A model generated the notes under the pieces. It saw only the letters and a list, made by a program, of their open reading frames with translations, searched no databases and was not told where the DNA came from. Shown here in pieces: positions 4,356-5,914 of a DNA stretch of 5,914 bases. This stretch comes from DATDAW01 sp036524675. GTDB taxonomy: Bacteria > Verrucomicrobiota > Verrucomicrobiia > Chthoniobacterales > DASVRZ01. Made by a program: the position numbers and the translations under genes. Positions within the stretch are counted from its first letter, which is position 1. Each line of letters begins with the position of its first letter. The stretch lies in NCBI GenBank assembly GCA_036524675.1, contig DATDBU010000068.1, positions 1 to 5,914 of the forward strand. Reading direction: 5' to 3'.

Positions 4356-5663
4356 TCATTCTTCCTCCCCGGCATAATTCTCCACTCGTGCTATGTGTCC
4401 AAGAAACGTAACCTTACCAGCCACGTTACTGCCGCCGTTGCGTTGCCACGGCACCACAAGCATTCGTTCGTTATCCAGCTTCTCTTCCTGGCCCTTTTTC
4501 CCGCGATATACGTGATCAATCCTCCACATCGCCGTGGCATCATTCTCGAGCGCACGCGATTCGCGGCTCTTGCCTTCCTCGTTCAGCTGTGACAGCAGGA
4601 TAATTGCCAGCCCGGTTTCCATCGCCAGCAACCGAAGAGTCCGGCTCACCATGGCAACTTCCTGTTCCCGGTTATCCGTCTTTTTACGGTCACACTGAAT
4701 CAGCTGAGCATAATCAATCACCACAACCCCGAGGTCGGGATTTTGCGTTTGCTCTTGACGAATGACAGCCGCGATCGTGACGAGGTCGAACAGATCATCC
4801 CGGAGCATTATCGGCAGATTGGCAAGTTCGGCCACGGTCCGCTGCATGGAAGATAACTCGCCGAGCGTCATGAGTTTGGCGCTGTGCCGAATGATCGGTA
4901 TCCGGGATATGCCAGCCACGATGCGATCGACCACTTTCGATTCGCGATCTTCCAAAGAAAAATACAAAACCCGCTTCCCGCGTTGCGCGATATTCACAGC
5001 TAGCGTGATGGCTACTATGGATTTCCCAGCTTTCCGTTCCCCCGCAATAAGCGGCATATCTCCTTTTCGTAGAGGACTTTCCTTGTCCAACAATTCAAGG
5101 CCGGTTGGAATCATGTCTTCGTTTTCCCGATCGCTCTCCATCCGTTCGAGTTTATCCATGATCGCATCCCTGAAGCTGCGCTTCGGCTTCTCCTTACCGA
5201 CCGTAACCAGACTGGCCAGCCGTTGTGCGTAATCAGCCACCATAGCGGTTACATCGCGAACCTCATTAAACCCATCCGCCGATGCATTACGGGCCATTTG
5301 CAGGAATTCACGGCGCATCCGTTTTTCCTGCACGGTCGCCAGGTATAACCGCCAGTTCGCGGCCGTCGGCACGAAATCGAACAGCTCCGCTAGGAACTGC
5401 GCACCACCGATCTGGTCGATCTGTTTCCGATCCCGCAACAACTGCGTCACGGTGATTCGGTCGATGTTGCGTTTTTCCGCAAACAAATCCTGCATCGCCG
5501 CAAACACCAAGGCGTGCGCCGGGATGTGGAAATGTTCCTTCTGCAGACGCGCCATCTCCTCCGTGTTGAAGATGTCGCCAGGACACAGGAACAGCGAACA
5601 AAGCAGTCCCAGCTCAGCGTCCGCGCTATGCGGCAGGATGGTGGTGTCGGTAGGGGTTGTCAT
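4356..5663 (-). CDS. DnaB-family replicative DNA helicase (phage type)
   Basis: This 435-residue protein has the two-domain layout of DnaB, the hexameric ATP-driven helicase that unwinds duplex DNA at the replication fork. Residues 12-108 match the N-terminal helical domain (ADAELGLLCSLF, then HALVFAAMQDLF and GGAQFLAELFDFVPTAANW). After a linker comes the RecA-like motor from about 186. Visible motifs are Walker A GERKAGKS (208-215), FSLE with the catalytic-type E238, Walker B VVVIDYAQLI (313-322), ILLSQLNEE (355-363) and the RNGGSN segment (408-413) common to DnaB C-termini. The Walker A lead-in GERKA differs from the RP-x-x-GKT of most host DnaB, as in phage versions. Length is slightly below the usual 450-480. 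The start overlaps the preceding replication gene (ATGA). No Shine-Dalgarno, so coupled translation is likely. The symbol is left empty to avoid confusion with host dnaB. Confidence 0.93.
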   Translation of the reverse strand: MTTPTDTTILPHSADAELGLLCSLFLCPGDIFNTEEMARLQKEHFHIPAHALVFAAMQDLFAEKRNIDRITVTQLLRDRKQIDQIGGAQFLAELFDFVPTAANWRLYLATVQEKRMRREFLQMARNASADGFNEVRDVTAMVADYAQRLASLVTVGKEKPKRSFRDAIMDKLERMESDRENEDMIPTGLELLDKESPLRKGDMPLIAGERKAGKSIVAITLAVNIAQRGKRVLYFSLEDRESKVVDRIVAGISRIPIIRHSAKLMTLGELSSMQRTVAELANLPIMLRDDLFDLVTIAAVIRQEQTQNPDLGVVVIDYAQLIQCDRKKTDNREQEVAMVSRTLRLLAMETGLAIILLSQLNEEGKSRESRALENDATAMWRIDHVYRGKKGQEEKLDNERMLVVPWQRNGGSNVAGKVTFLGHIARVENYAGEEE

Positions 5664-5914
5664 GTCACAATTTTTATGCGTTGCCCGTATTGATCCCGCG
5701 GCGCATCTCCCTCGAAGGAGGGCGCGGAAGGGTCTGGAATGTTGGTGGCCTCATCCAGCCACCGCCCTTGGCGCAGCCAGGTGGACGGGTGGGGAATGAA
5801 CTGGCCGCCATCTCGCTGCCATTGCTCCGAAGCTTTCTGCTTCTCGACTGCAGCGACGAGTATGCCGGGGCCAGGTCTGGACTTTGATGTCTGTTTCCAT
5901 GCTTTTTGTGCGGC
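5660..5914 (-). CDS. C-terminus of a probable phage replication initiator or helicase-recruiting protein, cut by right edge
   Basis: The frame is open from the right edge and stops at TGA 5662-5660, giving 84 visible residues and no start in the window. A linker (QTSKSRPGPGILVAAVEKQK) leads to a segment reading SEQWQRDGGQFIPHPSTWL and then RQGRWLDE. This W-x-x-D-G-G-x-F-IPHP-x-TWL-x-x-x-RW pattern is familiar from the C-terminal ends of many phage replication proteins encoded next to DnaB or DnaC genes, including replisome organiser and helix-turn-helix types. Its overlap with the helicase start fits an initiator that loads or recruits that helicase. The enzyme-like or DNA-binding domain lies outside the window, so the class cannot be fixed. 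Confidence 0.72.
   Translation of the reverse strand, partial: AAQKAWKQTSKSRPGPGILVAAVEKQKASEQWQRDGGQFIPHPSTWLRQGRWLDEATNIPDPSAPSFEGDAPRDQYGQRIKIVT

Noticed and set aside
4762..5232. Plus-strand 156-codon frame opposite the helicase
   Set aside because: It is Ser/Arg-rich and antisense to the conserved DnaB motifs, including Walker A; no family features.
5452..5887. Plus-strand frames near the right edge
   Set aside because: They lie opposite the helicase N-terminus and the replication protein tail, whose recognisable pattern is on the minus strand.
1..5914. CRISPR array, tRNA or rRNA genes, insertion sequence, integrase or attachment site
   Set aside because: I saw no spaced direct repeats, cloverleaf, transposase or integrase motifs, or terminal inverted repeats on either strand.

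Overview
The window looks like part of a tailed phage or prophage genome. A virion-type protein gene on the + strand enters from the left edge and ends at 958. It converges with a long, tightly packed minus-strand gene train that runs from the right edge (5914) down to 1017. Gene density is phage-like: most minus-strand neighbours overlap by 1-35 bases or lie within about 25 bases of each other, and many products are under 130 residues. The host cannot be named with certainty. Three copies of a 27-base hairpin repeat (core GGTAGGGCG...CGCCT) resemble, from memory, palindromes common in intergenic DNA of Verrucomicrobiota/Kiritimatiellota-type bacteria. Several starts lack a Shine-Dalgarno. Both points hint at such a host but do not prove it.

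Right part (4356-5914), replication. A gene cut by the right edge ends in a tail typical of phage replication initiator/helicase-recruiting proteins. It overlaps by ATGA a DnaB-family helicase of 435 residues with intact Walker A and B motifs. Hairpin repeat C sits just beyond the helicase stop, followed by a gene-free leader of about 150 bases.

Middle (2928-4204), small accessory genes: a four-cysteine zinc-ribbon-like protein, two small unknown proteins, a single-span membrane protein and a 61-residue protein. Hairpin repeat B lies inside the last codons of one of them and is translated.

Centre-left (1885-2931), the most striking gene: a near full-length MreB-type bacterial actin within the phage operon. 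It keeps the phosphate-1, adenosine and catalytic-glutamate signatures, but the usually invariant phosphate-2 aspartate is asparagine (N164). It follows a membrane protein gene and a small gene in the same train, so a phage cytoskeletal module, or a decoy acting on host MreB, is a reasonable hypothesis.

Left part (1017-1919) holds four small genes, including a 37-residue one at 1582-1695 with a good ribosome binding site. The last encodes a protein with a proline/glutamate-rich tail. Hairpin repeat A, nested in an outer stem, lies between the converging transcription units at about 961-1012.
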